NCBI GenBank assembly: GCA_023392075.1
Contig: JAEVZU010000215.1
Location: forward strand, 1 to 13,509
Source of the DNA: Bacillota bacterium
GTDB taxonomy: Bacteria > Bacillota > Clostridia > Acetivibrionales > DSM-1351
Direction: 5' to 3'
DNA: 13,509 bases
Position numbers and translations under genes: made by a program. Positions 13,311-13,509 of the stretch are shown here, piece after piece. Each line of letters begins with the position of its first letter. The stretch's first letter is position 1. The notes beneath the pieces were generated by a model that saw only the letters and a program-made list of their open reading frames with translations, was not told the origin of the DNA and did no database searches.

Positions 13311-13424
13311 GCCAAAATATCTCGGCGCGAGGTCTGTGATTTTTGAGTGAGATAATTTGGCTTGCGGCAAGGCAAAGGCGTACAGTAAGGCTTTGTGCCT
13401 TGCAAGCGGCTTCAACGCAGCCGC
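13311..13424 (-). promoter_or_regulatory. structured upstream region of the ABC exporter operon
   Basis: Three hairpins lie side by side. Arms 13406-13410 and 13420-13424 form a 5-bp GC stem. Arms 13361-13377 and 13391-13406 form a long imperfect hairpin (CTTGC/GCAAG outside, CAAAG/CTTTG inside). Arms 13311-13323 and 13349-13361 pair at 12 of 13 positions around a 25-base loop. That loop contains, on the minus strand, CCTCG, which could pair with CGAGG at the strong RBS. No T run follows any stem, so these are not simple terminators. The region may be a regulatory leader, or hairpins between divergent promoters. I match it to no named riboswitch. Confidence 0.5.
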
Positions 13425-13478
13425 AGGGCAAATTAACCACTTAAAAACGTATTGTACATTGTCTATAGAGGGGTAAGA

Positions 13479-13509
13479 ATGTCCGAATTTAATTCCCGAT
13501 CAAATGGAT
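13479..13509 (+). CDS. possible start of a divergent gene (partial)
   Basis: ATG at 13479 follows AGAGGGG with a six-base spacer and opens a frame (MSEFNSRSNG...) that runs off the window end without a stop. Upstream, weak promoter-like boxes (TTAACC 13433-13438, TACATT 13455-13460) are spaced 16 bases. If real it is transcribed away from the ABC exporter. Ten codons are too few to name a product. Confidence 0.35.
   Translation, partial: MSEFNSRSNG

Noticed and set aside
13289..13405. Upstream extension of the short frame before the ABC genes to 69 residues
   Set aside because: The extended start is a TTG without a ribosome binding site, and the added part lies across the hairpins. Only the portion behind the strong RBS (13196-13288) is worth considering.

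Overview
The window looks like a piece of a Clostridia (low-GC Firmicutes) chromosome. The grounds are AT-rich intergenic DNA, strong AGGAGG-type ribosome binding sites, near-consensus TTGACA-N17-TATAAT promoters, CCA-encoding tRNA genes, a MutS2-family protein, a DUF4349 lipoprotein and a bmrCD/TM287-288-like heterodimeric ABC exporter. A cellulolytic or plant-polysaccharide clostridium would fit the alpha-galactosidase, but the genus is inference. There is no insertion sequence, prophage, CRISPR array or integration scar.

Layout. Bases 1-155 carry the 3' part of tRNA-Gln(TTG), a complete tRNA-Lys(TTT) and their terminator on the + strand. Nearly everything else is on the - strand. Read from the left these are: a SAM-dependent methyltransferase (168-980); a small membrane-anchored protein of unknown function (1025-1441) behind a promoter overlapped by a 17-bp inverted repeat; a 660-residue MutS2-family ATPase without the Smr nuclease domain (1601-3583); its roughly 500-nt leader (3584-4078); a DUF4349 lipoprotein (4134-5204); tRNA-His(GTG) with two promoters and a terminator (5354-5570); a GH36 alpha-galactosidase (5638-7851); aldose 1-epimerase galM, whose start is re-assigned to a GTG at 9542; and two overlapping ABC exporter half-transporters (9710-13239). 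A 58-residue zinc-ribbon gene lies on the + strand at 8235-8411 with its own promoter and terminator. The last 31 bases may begin a + strand gene.

How the parts may work together. The two ABC genes overlap by one base and have complementary degenerate and consensus ATP sites, so they should form one heterodimeric multidrug-type exporter. The alpha-galactosidase and GalM belong to galactoside use, although the zinc-ribbon gene separates them.

The most interesting signal is in the non-coding DNA. The mutS2 leader holds a strong promoter, an 11-codon open reading frame with a textbook RBS, a hairpin overlapping the end of that frame, several further hairpins, and a convincing Rho-independent terminator 120 nt before mutS2. 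This is the architecture of a ribosome-sensing attenuator, placed in front of a family recently tied to rescue of stalled or collided ribosomes. The ABC exporter also has a structured upstream region and a short frame behind a nearly perfect Shine-Dalgarno, recalling the bmrB leader of bmrCD in Bacillus subtilis. A possible shared theme is response to translation stress or antibiotics. This is inference from sequence architecture alone.
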